A DNA stretch of 64,000 nt. Origin: Rhizobium sp. 32-5/1 (lineage in GTDB: Bacteria; Pseudomonadota; Alphaproteobacteria; Rhizobiales; Rhizobiaceae). Below the pieces are notes generated by a model. The model saw only the letters and a program-made list of their open reading frames with translations, did no database searches and was not told the DNA's origin. The DNA lies in assembly GCF_029537235.1 (NCBI RefSeq), contig NZ_CP120638.1:3412501-3476500 (forward strand). Direction: 5' to 3'. The position numbers and the translations under genes are program-made. Of this stretch, positions 29,879 to 38,851 are shown one piece after another (the stretch's first letter is position 1; each line of letters opens with the position of its first letter).

Positions 29879-30975
29879 CCGCTGCGGTTTCCGTCGAGAA
29901 CGCCACCAAGACCTTCGGCCCGTTCACGGCGCTGAACGATGTTTCGCTCGAAATCGCCGCCGGCGAGTTCATCGTGCTGCTTGGGCCGTCCGGCTGCGGC
30001 AAGACCACGCTGCTTTCGATTCTCGGCGGCTTTCTGTCGCCCAGCCGCGGGCGTGTCCTGATCGGTGGCCGCGAGATGACCAATGTCACCCCGGCCAAAC
30101 GACCGACCACGACGATGTTTCAGGATTATGCGCTGTTTCCGCACATGAAGCTCAAGGACAATGTCGGCTTCGGCCTGCGGATGCGCGGCATGGCAAAGAC
30201 CGAGCGCGATGAAAAGGCGCTTGGTTTCCTCGATCTCGTGGGCTTGAGGACTGCGGCCGACAAGAAGCCGCATGAGCTGTCCGGTGGGCAGCGCCAGCGG
30301 GTCGCGCTCGCCCGCGCGCTCGCCGTCGATCCGGAGGTGCTGTTGCTCGACGAGCCGCTGGGCGCGCTCGACCTGAAGCTGCGTCGCCAGATGCAGGATG
30401 AGTTGAAGGCAATCCAGAAGCGCGTCGGTACCACCTTCGTGCATGTCACCCACGACCAGGAAGAGGCGATGGCGATCGCCGACCGCATCGTCGTCATGAA
30501 TCAGGGGCGCATCGAGGATATCGGTGCGCCGGCCGATATCTACATGCGGCCACGTTCGCTGTTTTCGGCCGGCTTCATGGGCGAGGTCAATTTCATCCCG
30601 GGCCGCGTTACCGCTCTCGATCCGACTTCGGCTACAGTCGAAACCGCGCTCGGTACCGTGACGTTGTCTCTAACCGCCTTTACCGCCGGCGCTCCCATTG
30701 CCGGGCAAGCGGTTACGTTCTGCATCCGGCCGGAGCATTTCCGTCGGGCGGAAGGTGAGCAAGCGAATCTCGTTTCGCTGGGGCAGGCGCGCATCACCGG
30801 CCAGGCCTTTTTCGGCACGCACTACCGCTGCCACCTGGCGCCCGATGCCGCACCTGACCTGTCGCTGGTTGTGCACATGCGGCAATCGACCCATGTATCT
30901 GATGGTGATGCTGTTCCACTTGCCGTCCCGGCAAAGGATGTGGTTGTCTTGCCCGGCACGACGAAGGACACTTGA
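29875..30975 (+). CDS. ABC transporter ATP-binding protein, PotA-like
   Basis: A 366-residue ATPase: Walker A GPSGCGKTT, signature LSGGQRQRVA, Walker B VLLLDEPLGALDLKLR, H-loop VTHDQEEA, and a C-terminal TOBE domain. It energises the PotB/PotC-like pair. The metallo-hydrolase gene begins 4 bases after the stop, so that enzyme probably acts on the imported substrate. Confidence 0.9.
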   Translation: MTAAVSVENATKTFGPFTALNDVSLEIAAGEFIVLLGPSGCGKTTLLSILGGFLSPSRGRVLIGGREMTNVTPAKRPTTTMFQDYALFPHMKLKDNVGFGLRMRGMAKTERDEKALGFLDLVGLRTAADKKPHELSGGQRQRVALARALAVDPEVLLLDEPLGALDLKLRRQMQDELKAIQKRVGTTFVHVTHDQEEAMAIADRIVVMNQGRIEDIGAPADIYMRPRSLFSAGFMGEVNFIPGRVTALDPTSATVETALGTVTLSLTAFTAGAPIAGQAVTFCIRPEHFRRAEGEQANLVSLGQARITGQAFFGTHYRCHLAPDAAPDLSLVVHMRQSTHVSDGDAVPLAVPAKDVVVLPGTTKDT

Positions 30976-30979
30976 GACG

Positions 30980-31713
30980 ATGCAGCGCATCCCCGCCGAC
31001 AAATGGTATGCCGTGAAGCGTCTCGCCGATGACGTGACCTCTATCTGCGAGCCCTTCATCCAGGAATTCTACCGCTGCAACATCTGGCACATTCGCGGCC
31101 GCGATCGCGACATGCTGGTGGATAGCGGCATGGGCGTGGTTTCGCTGCGGGAATACGTGCCGCTGGTCACCGAGCGCGACCTGATCGCCGTCGCCAGCCA
31201 CACGCATTTCGATCATATCGGCTGCCACCACGAGTTCGAATGCCGGGCGGTGCATGCGGCCGAAGCCGATCTTCTCGCCAACCCGACACGCGAAAACACC
31301 CTGGCCGACCCTTACGTCACCGACGATATCTTCGATGCGCTGCCGCCCGAACCCTATTGCTCGAAGTGTTATGCGGTGAAGAAAGCGCCGGCGACGCGGA
31401 TACTTCATGATGGCGATGTGATCGACCTCGGCGATCGGCATTTCGAGGTCATCCATACGCCGGGGCATTCCCCGGGGGTATTGCGCTTTACGAAAAGGCG
31501 ACCGGAACTCTGTTCTCCGGCGATATCCTCTATGACGGTCCCCTGATCGAGGATACCTATCATGCCAACGCCACTGATTATCTCGCCTCCATGGAGCGCC
31601 TGTTGAAACTGCCTGTTCGCATCGTGCATGGCGGGCATTTTCCAAGCTTTGGCGGCGAGCGCTATCGCCTGTTGATCACCGACTGGCTTAACGAAAAACA
31701 CAAGACGATCTGA
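30980..31713 (+). CDS. Metallo-beta-lactamase-fold hydrolase (frameshift near 31480)
   Basis: A 244-residue MBL-fold protein. The zinc motif HTHFDH is at residues 74-79, with further ligands in HTPGHSPG, LFSGDILYD and HGGH. The frame breaks in HSPGG at a GGGGG run; one added G gives GIALYEKATGTLFSGD and the normal end. It is the last intact gene of the importer operon. Possible reactions include lactone, thioester or amide hydrolysis; the family alone does not decide. Confidence 0.82.
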
Positions 31714-31734
31714 CGGGAAGGACAGGACGAAGGC

Positions 31735-32382
31735 TCGATAGACGCAAGTTCTACATCACCGGCAAATGGGTTGCCCGCTCGGGGTGAACGACCTCGAAGT
31801 GCTGAACCCGGCAACGGAAAAGCCGATCGCCGTGATTTCCATGGGCACGGCAGCGGATACCGATCGCGCCGTAGCGGCAAGGAAGTAACGGTCGGCGATC
31901 CGACGCAGGAAGGCAGCCATGTCCAGTTCGGCCGCGTGCAGGCCCTGATCGAGGCCGGCGTCGCCGAGGGGCAAAGCTTCTCGTCGGTGGACCAGGCTAG
32001 CCGGAGGGCTTCGAAACCTGCAATTTTGTCAAGCCGACGATCTTTGCCGATGTCAACAACACGATGAAAATCGCCCGTGAAGAGGTCTTCGGCCCGGTTC
32101 TCGCGATCATGCCGTTCGATAGGGAAGAGGAAGCGATCACGATCGCCAACGACACCAATGACGGTCTGGCGGCCTACGTCCAGACAGGGGATCCGAAACG
32201 GGGCCGAGCGTGTCGCCTCGCGCCTGCGCGCCGGCATGGTCTACATCAATGGCGGCCCGCATCGCTAAGGCAGCCTGATCGGCGGCTACAAACAATCCGG
32301 GAACGGCCGCGAAGGCCGCATGTTCGGGCTGGAGGATTTCCTCGAGGTCAAGACGGTTCACCGGCCGGAGGCGGCGGCTTAG
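31735..32382 (+). pseudogene. Aldehyde dehydrogenase remnant
   Basis: Scattered pieces of an aldehyde dehydrogenase remain in several frames: an N-terminal FYITGKWVARSG and LEVLNPATEKPIAV, then TVGDPTQEGSHVQFGRVQ, and a C-terminal stretch with [21 protein letters not shown] and [14 protein letters not shown], with a stop inside. About half of the protein, including the catalytic Glu and Cys region, is missing, and several frame changes and an in-frame TAA occur. Unlike the single-base breaks elsewhere this is true decay. It follows the PotABCD-like operon, where an aldehyde dehydrogenase for an amine-derived aldehyde would make sense. Confidence 0.8.
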
Positions 32383-32419
32383 GAAGTTGCAGGGCAGACT
32401 CTGAAGGTTGTGGGATGCT

Positions 32420-32553
32420 CCCTCTTCTCCCCAGCGGGGAGAAGGTGGCCCGAAGGGTCGGATGAGGGGAGTTGCATATTCAGAGTTCGCCGAGAGACCT
32501 CCTCATCGCCTCGCTTGCGCCCGGCACTTCTCCCCGATGGGGAGAAGTGGAAC
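32420..32553. repeat. Rhizobial intergenic palindromic repeat, copy 4
   Basis: Two stems of the same kind, CTTCTCCCCagcGGGGAGAAG and CTTCTCCCCgatgGGGAGAAG, flank inverted GATGAGGGG / CTCCTCATC blocks. They share the TTCTCCCC core with copy 3. The 302-base gap between the remnant and the DMT gene (32383-32684) contains little else. Confidence 0.7.
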
Positions 32554-32684
32554 CGTAGGCTCTCTTCACCAAATCTCATGATCCCATCAGGGGAAATGGC
32601 TGTTGCCATGCACCGGCTTCTGATAGCTGCCATTCTTTCCCGCGCGCCGCGATGTGTTGCGCCAGTTCGCATGGTATCGTTTTC

Positions 32685-33587
32685 GTGACAGACACCGCTC
32701 CTCCATCCTCGTTAAAATCCGAGACCAGCAATCGTCTGGCGCTTGCAGCGCTTCTGATCGGCGGCATTTTCATCGGCGGGTCGCCGATCTTCGTGCGGCT
32801 GTCTGAAGTCGGACCGATGTCGACGGCTTTCTGGCGAGTTGCGCTGGCTTTGCTGCCGCTTCTCATCTGGTCGCGAGCAGCGGCCGCGACTGCGACGGAT
32901 TCCAAACCCGCGGGCTTTGCGGACTGCGCCCATCTCGTCTTACCCGGCGTGTTTCTGGCCGCGGACCTCGCCGCCTGGCATTTGGCCCTGCACATGACAT
33001 CGGTTGCCAATGCGACGCTGCTGGCCAATCTCGCGCCCATCTTCGTGACGCTGGGTTCATGGGTTTTGTTTCGTGCCCATGTCAGCCGCCTGTTCATTGC
33101 CGGCCTTGTCACGGCGCTCCTGGGTGTCGTCGTGCTCAAGGGCGGGCCGGCGGCGATTGGAGACGGCAAGCTTGCCGGCGACGCGACGGCCGTTGTCGCC
33201 GCCGTATTCTACGCAGGCTATATCCTGTCCATCGGCCGGCTGCGTGCCCGGTTCTCGACGATCCGCATCATGATCTGGAGCACGGCCTCGGCTGCGATCT
33301 GTATGCTGCCGCTGGCGCTGATGTTCGAGGCGGATTTCATGCCGGTGGCGCTGTTCGGCTGGGCGATGCTCGCCGGTCTCGCCTTTATCAGCCACGCCTC
33401 CGGGCAGGCGCTGATCATCTATGCGCTGGCCTTCCTTCCTGCCGCTTTCTCGTCGCTGACCCTGCTGCTTCAGCCCGTGGTTGCCGCCATTCTTGCGTGG
33501 CTGCCGCTCAGCGAACCCGTCGGCCTGATGCAGGCGATCGGCGGCGCCATCGTGCTCGCCGGCATTCTGGTCGCACGTCGCGGCTGA
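32685..33587 (+). CDS. DMT superfamily transporter (EamA type)
   Basis: About 300 residues with ten predicted membrane helices in two EamA repeats (ALAALLIGGIFIGGSPIFVRL ... QPVVAAILAWLPLSEPVGLMQ). Members export amino acids, sugars or drugs; this one is not assignable. The start is uncertain: GTG 32685 gives a typical MTDTAPP N-terminus, ATG 32652 adds 11 residues, and neither has a clear ribosome site. It converges on the aminotransferase gene. Confidence 0.82.
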   Translation: MTDTAPPSSLKSETSNRLALAALLIGGIFIGGSPIFVRLSEVGPMSTAFWRVALALLPLLIWSRAAAATATDSKPAGFADCAHLVLPGVFLAADLAAWHLALHMTSVANATLLANLAPIFVTLGSWVLFRAHVSRLFIAGLVTALLGVVVLKGGPAAIGDGKLAGDATAVVAAVFYAGYILSIGRLRARFSTIRIMIWSTASAAICMLPLALMFEADFMPVALFGWAMLAGLAFISHASGQALIIYALAFLPAAFSSLTLLLQPVVAAILAWLPLSEPVGLMQAIGGAIVLAGILVARRG

Positions 33588-33601
33588 AGATCAGATCCCA
33601 T

Positions 33602-34780
33602 TCAGATACCCGGCAATTCGAAATTCGAAAGCCGTTCCTCTAGCAGGAGGATAGTTTCCGCATCGGCATTGGCGAAGGCAAAACGCAGGTAGCTTTCCTG
33701 TCCCTCGCCGAAATAGTCGCCTGGCAGGCAGACGATACCGGCGACCTTGGCCAGTTTTTCCGCGACGAATTCCGAGCGGATATCCGGATAGGGATGGCGG
33801 ATATAGGCGAAATAGGCGCCGATTGCCTGCAACCTCCAGCCGGAAAGCCTGCTCATTACCTGTTTCAGCGCATCTGCGCGCTTTTCGATTTCGGCGCGGT
33901 TGTCGGCACGCCAACCGTCGAGAGCCGGTATGGCCCTGGCGACGGCCGCCTGTGCGGAACGGGGCGCGCAGATCTGCAGATTATCCATGATCTTGGCGAT
34001 CTGCTCGATCAGCGCCGGACCTGCGGTAATCGCGCCCAGCCGGTGGCCGGGAATGCAGAAGGATTTCGAGAAACTGTAGAGACCGATGAAACTGTCCTGC
34101 CATCCCTCGACCGACAACAGATTATGCGGCGCGCCGCTGCCGGAGGGTATGAAGTCACGATAGGTTTCGTCAAGGATCAGCCATGTGCCGTTTTCGCGGC
34201 AGAGTTCATGGATGCGTGACAGGAGGTCAACGGGGTAGACGGCGCCCGTGGGATTGTTGGGCGAGACAAGGGCCAGCGCGCGGATGCCCGGTTTCAACGC
34301 AGCCCGGATGGCTTCGATGTCAGGCAGGAAGCCCTCATAGGGATCGCAGGGCACGAGTTCCATGCCGATGCCGAGCATGGCAAGGGTCGTTTCCTGGTTG
34401 AAATAGAAGGGGTTGGTCATCAGGATCGTGTCGCCGGCACCGGCCACCGCCATGGCAGCGCAGATGAAGGCCTGGTTGCAGCCGGAGGTGACCTGAATGT
34501 TTTCGGCCGAGACACTGGCGCCGTAGACGCCGGAAACATGCTCCGCATAGGCGGTCCGCAGGACCTGTTCGCCGGCGATCTCGCCATAGCTGGTATAGGC
34601 GGTGGAGGCTGCCGCTTCGCCCAGCCATGTCAGCATGTCGGGATGCGGCGGATAGCCCGGCACGGCCTGGCTCAGATCGATCAGCGGGCCGCGTGCGCCG
34701 TCATAGGCCTTTCCCCAGGCAAGGACGGAGGGCACCGGTGGCGGCGACAGTCGGGTGATGAGCGGATTGAAATGCGGCAT
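33602..34780 (-). CDS. Class I/II pyridoxal-phosphate aminotransferase
   Basis: A 392-residue fold-type I aminotransferase. The PLP Lys is K239 in YSFSKSFCIPGHRLG; N176, D204 and Y207 in SPNNPTGA and LDETYRDF contact the cofactor. It resembles aspartate/aromatic aminotransferases with a shorter N-terminus (DLSQAVPGYPPHP). It lies downstream of a LysR gene on the same strand, separated by a MITE-like element. The amino donor and acceptor are unknown. Confidence 0.85.
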   Translation of the reverse strand: MPHFNPLITRLSPPPVPSVLAWGKAYDGARGPLIDLSQAVPGYPPHPDMLTWLGEAAASTAYTSYGEIAGEQVLRTAYAEHVSGVYGASVSAENIQVTSGCNQAFICAAMAVAGAGDTILMTNPFYFNQETTLAMLGIGMELVPCDPYEGFLPDIEAIRAALKPGIRALALVSPNNPTGAVYPVDLLSRIHELCRENGTWLILDETYRDFIPSGSGAPHNLLSVEGWQDSFIGLYSFSKSFCIPGHRLGAITAGPALIEQIAKIMDNLQICAPRSAQAAVARAIPALDGWRADNRAEIEKRADALKQVMSRLSGWRLQAIGAYFAYIRHPYPDIRSEFVAEKLAKVAGIVCLPGDYFGEGQESYLRFAFANADAETILLLEERLSNFELPGI

Positions 34781-34798
34781 TGCGTCTATCCTGTGGTT

Positions 34799-35070
34799 TT
34801 AGAGCCTCGTTCCCTTAATATGACCCATTCTGTTGGCTCAAAACAGCCGCTTCACAAGAAGGATGGCGCGGAGCGATGCCGTTCATCGGTCAAGCCATCC
34901 GCCGCAGTGGACGGCTGTTTTCAGCCAACCCGAAGGGCTGGATGAATTTTGGCCATCACCGGCGGCGGCCGTCTCGACCGCAGCTTCTGCTGCGCTCTTC
35001 GCCAACCGCCTTGGGTCTGGCCAAAATTCCTTCCAGCAGAATGGGTCGTATTAAGGGAACGAGGCTCTAA
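34799..35070. mobile_element. MITE-like element with 34-bp terminal inverted repeats
   Basis: The 272-bp segment starts TTAGAGCCTCGTTCCCTTAA and ends with its reverse complement; over 34 bp the two ends differ at one base. Further inverted pairs lie inside (TTGGCTCAAAACAGCC against GGCTGTTTTCAGCCAA; GGATGAATTTTGGCC against GGCCAAAATTCCTTCC). No gene is encoded. The ends show TA steps that could be the TA target duplication of an IS630/Tc1-type transposase. Its right tip supplies the stop codon of the LysR gene. Confidence 0.7.
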
Positions 35071-36128
35071 GGCTTTGCGCGGCGCTTCCGGGTGGTTTCC
35101 GGACGCTTGACGCGCGTAGGGGAGGAAACAGGCTGGAATGTGTCTTTCGGCGAAAGCCGTTCCGGTGCACTGATCTTCGGCGCACTCATCTTTGGCGTGC
35201 GGGCGCGGATGATGGTGCGGGCCGAGGTTTGCAGTTCGGGCATGGGGTCGCTTTCGAGCGCCGAAAACAGCCAGTCGATGAAGACTTTCACGATCGGGGC
35301 TGCCCGGTTCTCGTTGCGGCAGGCCACGTAGAAGGCGTCGTTGGCTGGCACCGTCAGATCGAAGGGTGCGATCAGTTCGCCCTTGGCGATCAGGCTGCCG
35401 GCGGTGATCGTGTCGCCGAGCGCCACGCCCTGATTGTGGAGTGCTGCTTCCGTCGAAAGCCGCGCGTCGCTCATGAAATGCTGGCGACCACGGGGAATAT
35501 CGATGCCGTCGGCGGCAGCAAGCCAAGTGTTCCATTCGCGCCCGTCATCGCCGTGCAGGATGACGTGATCGCGCAAATCGCGCACCGAGCGCAACGGCCG
35601 CATGTTGAGCAGCGTCGGGCTTACAACCGGAAAAAGCTCCAGTCGGCTCCACAGTCGTGCCCAGCAATCCGGCCAGTTGCCGTCGCCATAGAGCATGCAG
35701 ACGTCGACATCGGGTGAAAACAGCTGTCCGGCGTCGTTGGAGGCGATCAGCGTCAGCCGAACATCGGGAAATTGCTCGGTGAATTGGTGCAGGCGCGGGA
35801 TCATCCAGAACGACAAAAGGGCAGGGACACAGGTGATCTTCAGTTCGCCGCTGGTCGTCGGTCGCGTCATTGCGGCCGTTGCTGCCGCTATTCCCTCGAA
35901 GGCGTGGGTCACCGCCGGAAGCAGCAGCGCGCCCTGCGAGGTCAGCTTCAGCCGTTTGCCGCTGCGCTCGAACAGATCGACGCTGAACGACTGTTCCAGC
36001 GCGCGAATCTGGTGGCTGATTGCGCCATGCGTGACGTTCAGTTCTCGCGCCGCCGCCGAAACGGACCCGCGCCGCGCCGTTGCCTCGAAAGCGCGCAGAG
36101 GGTTCAGCGGGGGCAGGCGGCTGGACAA
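35067..36128 (-). CDS. LysR family regulator (GcvA-like)
   Basis: A 353-residue LysR protein with the helix-turn-helix GSVSAAARELNVTHGAISHQ at residues 21-40 and a type-2 periplasmic-binding effector domain. The C-terminal 45 residues are basic and Pro/Ser/Lys-rich (RARTPKMSAPKISAPERLSP) and end KRRAKP, longer than usual for the family (about 300 residues). The TAG stop overlaps the tip of the MITE-like element. It is divergent from the ureohydrolase operon; palindromes in between are likely binding sites. Confidence 0.86.
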   Translation of the reverse strand: MSSRLPPLNPLRAFEATARRGSVSAAARELNVTHGAISHQIRALEQSFSVDLFERSGKRLKLTSQGALLLPAVTHAFEGIAAATAAMTRPTTSGELKITCVPALLSFWMIPRLHQFTEQFPDVRLTLIASNDAGQLFSPDVDVCMLYGDGNWPDCWARLWSRLELFPVVSPTLLNMRPLRSVRDLRDHVILHGDDGREWNTWLAAADGIDIPRGRQHFMSDARLSTEAALHNQGVALGDTITAGSLIAKGELIAPFDLTVPANDAFYVACRNENRAAPIVKVFIDWLFSALESDPMPELQTSARTIIRARTPKMSAPKISAPERLSPKDTFQPVSSPTRVKRPETTRKRRAKP

Positions 36129-36153
36129 GCAGGCACTCCGGGCCGGAAATTCA

Positions 36154-36174
36154 CATGTGAGGTTTTCTCACATG
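36154..36174. promoter_or_regulatory. Palindrome 1 in the LysR-ureohydrolase intergenic region
   Basis: CATGTGAG-GTTTT-CTCACATG is a perfect inverted repeat 26 bases upstream of the LysR start. LysR proteins bind T-Nx-A palindromes at this position, so autoregulation is likely. Confidence 0.55.
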
Positions 36175-36192
36175 AAACGCTATAACAATGTC

Positions 36193-36212
36193 AATTGATT
36201 TTCCAATCAATT
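36193..36212. promoter_or_regulatory. Palindrome 2 in the LysR-ureohydrolase intergenic region
   Basis: AATTGATT-TTCC-AATCAATT is a perfect inverted repeat 164 bases before the ureohydrolase start. It could be the activation-side LysR site or a site for a second regulator. Confidence 0.45.
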
Positions 36213-36375
36213 TGTTTCCTAATATCGTCAACAGAGGCAGAAGCCCGGGGAACATGCAAACGGATATACGGTAAAACACCGCCACTCCGTATCTGGCGAT
36301 CATTGCAGAGCTTTTAAAGGCGCTGGCGATTGCCCATTCTCATCTCCCCGGCGTAGCGACCAAGGAAAAGCGGAC

Positions 36376-37437
36376 ATGGCGTGGGACGAAGCAAAGCTTA
36401 GCGAACTCAAGACGAAGTATGGCGCAGGCTATGGCGGCGATATCTTCGATCCTGCCTTCCGCAAAGTGGCGGACAAGATTTTCTCCAAGAGCGGTACGCG
36501 ACTGGCGCCTTATGCCGGTATTCCGACCTTTCTGACTGCGCCTTACATGCCGGTCGATGCGGAAAATCCGGATTTCGGCAATCTGCAAGTGGCGATCAGC
36601 GGCGTGCCGATGGATCTCGGCGTCACCAACCGCCCGGGCTCCCGCTTCGGGCCGCGGGCCATGCGCACGATCGAGCGCATCGGTCCCTACAACCATGTGC
36701 TTGATTGTGCGCCTGTCTTCGATCTCCGCGTTGCGGATATCGGCGACGTGCCGTTCCAGAGCCGCTACCGGCTGGAACTCAGCCATGACGATATCGAGAA
36801 GCGCATCAACCAGATTGTCGATGCCGGAGTGGTGCCGCTTTCGGTCGGTGGCGATCATTCGATCAGCCACCCGATCCTGAAGGCGGTCGGCAAAAAGCGC
36901 CCCGTTGGCATGATCCACATAGATGCCCATTGCGACACCAGCGGCTCCTTCGACCAGACGAAATTCCACCATGGCGGACCGTTCCGCAATGCTGTGCTCG
37001 ACGGCGTGCTCGATCCGACGCGCACCGTGCAGATCGGCATTCGCGGCTCGGCGGAATATCTCTGGGAGTTTTCCTACGACAGCGGCATGACCGTGATCCA
37101 TGCCGAAGACGTCACCGGCGTGGGCATGCCGGCAATCATCGAGAAGGCGCGGGCGATCGTCGGCGACGGCCCCACCTATCTTTCCTTCGACATCGACAGC
37201 GTTGATCCGAGCTTTGCGCCGGGCACAGGAACGCCTGAGGTCGGCGGCCTGACCACGCGCGAAGTGCTGGAACTCATCCGCGGGCTGAAGGGCATCAATC
37301 TCGTCGGCGGCGATGTCGTCGAGGTCGCGCCGCAGTATGATGCCACAACAAACACCGCCCATGTCGGCGCGCAGGTTCTGTTCGAGATCCTCAGCCTCAT
37401 GGTGTTCAGCCCGTTCGTGCAAGGCAAGCGCGACTGA
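36376..37437 (+). CDS. Agmatinase/guanidinobutyrase-type ureohydrolase
   Basis: A 353-residue ureohydrolase of the arginase/agmatinase superfamily. The manganese ligands are H161 in GGDHS, D183, H185 and D187 in DAHCD, and the Asp pair in SFDIDSVD. AAGGAAAAG precedes the ATG. It should release urea from a guanidino compound. Which one is unclear: the nitrilase-family amidase in the same operon suggests 4-guanidinobutyrate (giving GABA), while the importer type would also fit agmatine (giving putrescine). The LysR gene upstream is the likely activator. Confidence 0.85.
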   Translation: MAWDEAKLSELKTKYGAGYGGDIFDPAFRKVADKIFSKSGTRLAPYAGIPTFLTAPYMPVDAENPDFGNLQVAISGVPMDLGVTNRPGSRFGPRAMRTIERIGPYNHVLDCAPVFDLRVADIGDVPFQSRYRLELSHDDIEKRINQIVDAGVVPLSVGGDHSISHPILKAVGKKRPVGMIHIDAHCDTSGSFDQTKFHHGGPFRNAVLDGVLDPTRTVQIGIRGSAEYLWEFSYDSGMTVIHAEDVTGVGMPAIIEKARAIVGDGPTYLSFDIDSVDPSFAPGTGTPEVGGLTTREVLELIRGLKGINLVGGDVVEVAPQYDATTNTAHVGAQVLFEILSLMVFSPFVQGKRD

Positions 37438-37558
37438 GTGCAGGATACAGCCGTGCGGACCGTAGACCTGCATACTGCACGGTATTAAAACAGGCGCATC
37501 GTTTGCATGCGCCGTCAAAACAACGGGAACCGGCCAAAGTGCCGAAAACAGGAGAAAC

Positions 37559-38650
37559 ATGATGAAGGATCTCGTCAACAGGCCGCTCGGTCGTCGCGCC
37601 GTTCTGGCCGGCGGTGCTGCTGCCGTATCGATGCTGGCCATGCCGTCCATTCTGCGGGCGCAGGACAAGTCGCTGAAGGTCGGCGTCTATGGCGGCTATT
37701 TCAAGGATTCGTTCGACAAGAACATCTTCCCGGACTTCACAAAGGCAAGCGGCATCGCGGTTGAATCGATTGCCGAGCCGACCGGCGAAGCCTGGCTGGT
37801 GCAGCTCGATCAGGCCGCCAAGGCGGGTGCTGCTCCGGCCGACGTCTCGATGATGTCGCAGGTCTCGATGCTCAAGGGCCAGTCCACCGATCTCTGGGCG
37901 CCGCTTGACGTTACCAAGATTCCGAACGCGTCGAACCTGATCGACCGTTTCGTCAACAAATATCCGGATGGTCGCATCGCCGGTATCGGCGCCGTGTCCT
38001 GGTACATCACGCTCGTCACCAACACCGATGTGTTCAAGGAAGCGCCGACCTCCTGGGAAGCGCTGTGGGATCCGGCAAATGCCGACAAGCTCGGCCTGCT
38101 CGCGCTCGTCTCCAATTCGTTCCTGCTCGAAGTGACGGCCAAGACCTATCTCGGCGGCACCAATGCGCTGGACACTGAAGAGGGCATCCAGAAGGCGTTC
38201 GATAAGCTGGCCGAAGTCAAGCCGAACGTCCGGCTGTGGTATCGGGACGAAGCGCAGTTCGAACAGTCGCTGAAGTCGGGCGAAATCCCGATGGGCCAGT
38301 ATTATCACGACGTCACCGGCCTTGCCGCCGCAGATGGCAATCCGGTCCGCTCGACCTTCCCGAAAGAGGGCGGCATCCAGGATTCGGGCTGCTGGGCGCT
38401 GTCGCGCGCCTCGACCAAGGTCGAGGAAGCGCATGTCTTCATCGACTATATGAGCCAGCCCTCGATCCAGGCGACCCTGTCGCGCAAGGTCGGGACGTCG
38501 CCGACGGTCAAACGCGAACTGACGGACCTGACCGATGCGGAATTTGCTGCCGTATCGTCCGACATCGATCCGATCATTCCGCGCTACGATCTCTACCAGA
38601 CCAAGTCGGACTGGCTGAACCAGAAGTGGACGGAACTGATCGTCGGTTGA
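37559..38650 (+). CDS. ABC transporter substrate-binding protein, PotD/PotF-like
   Basis: A 363-residue binding protein with a twin-arginine-like N-terminus (NRPLGRRAVLAGGAAAVSML) and cleavage near SILRAQ. The mature part (LKVGVYGGYFKDSFDKNIFP ... EPTGEAWLVQL) belongs to the spermidine/putrescine-binding superfamily. AGGAG precedes the ATG. It follows the ureohydrolase and is followed by ATPase and two permeases, so it probably binds the guanidino or polyamine substrate of this operon. Confidence 0.87.
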   Translation: MMKDLVNRPLGRRAVLAGGAAAVSMLAMPSILRAQDKSLKVGVYGGYFKDSFDKNIFPDFTKASGIAVESIAEPTGEAWLVQLDQAAKAGAAPADVSMMSQVSMLKGQSTDLWAPLDVTKIPNASNLIDRFVNKYPDGRIAGIGAVSWYITLVTNTDVFKEAPTSWEALWDPANADKLGLLALVSNSFLLEVTAKTYLGGTNALDTEEGIQKAFDKLAEVKPNVRLWYRDEAQFEQSLKSGEIPMGQYYHDVTGLAAADGNPVRSTFPKEGGIQDSGCWALSRASTKVEEAHVFIDYMSQPSIQATLSRKVGTSPTVKRELTDLTDAEFAAVSSDIDPIIPRYDLYQTKSDWLNQKWTELIVG

Positions 38651-38653
38651 TTT

Positions 38654-38772
38654 ATACCCTCCTCTCGAGGGGAGGGTCGGCACGCAGTGCCGGGGTTGGG
38701 TGACCTCTTGCGCCAAACAATCGATCACCCCCACCCGCAGCTTTGCTGCGACCTCCCCCTCAAGGGGAGGTA
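38654..38772. repeat. Rhizobial intergenic palindromic repeat, copy 5
   Basis: Arms CCCTCCTCTCGAGGGGAGGG and CCTCCCCCTCAAGGGGAGG, with inner TTGGGTGA / TCACCC and CGCAGCTTTGCTGCG pairs. It is the same family as copy 2 (19236-19346) and lies inside the importer operon between binding protein and ATPase. Confidence 0.65.
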
Positions 38773-38851
38773 AAGGCCGCCGAGACCTTCTGGAGTCGTG
38801 CGTGCTCACTGAATATATGATTTCCGCATGATGCGAAAAGACAGGAACACC

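Noticed and set aside
30980..31713. Treating the MBL hydrolase and the other single-shift genes as true pseudogenes
   Set aside because: Each needs only one base, mostly in a homopolymer, and there is no other damage. Systematic sequence error is the simpler explanation, so they are kept as genes.
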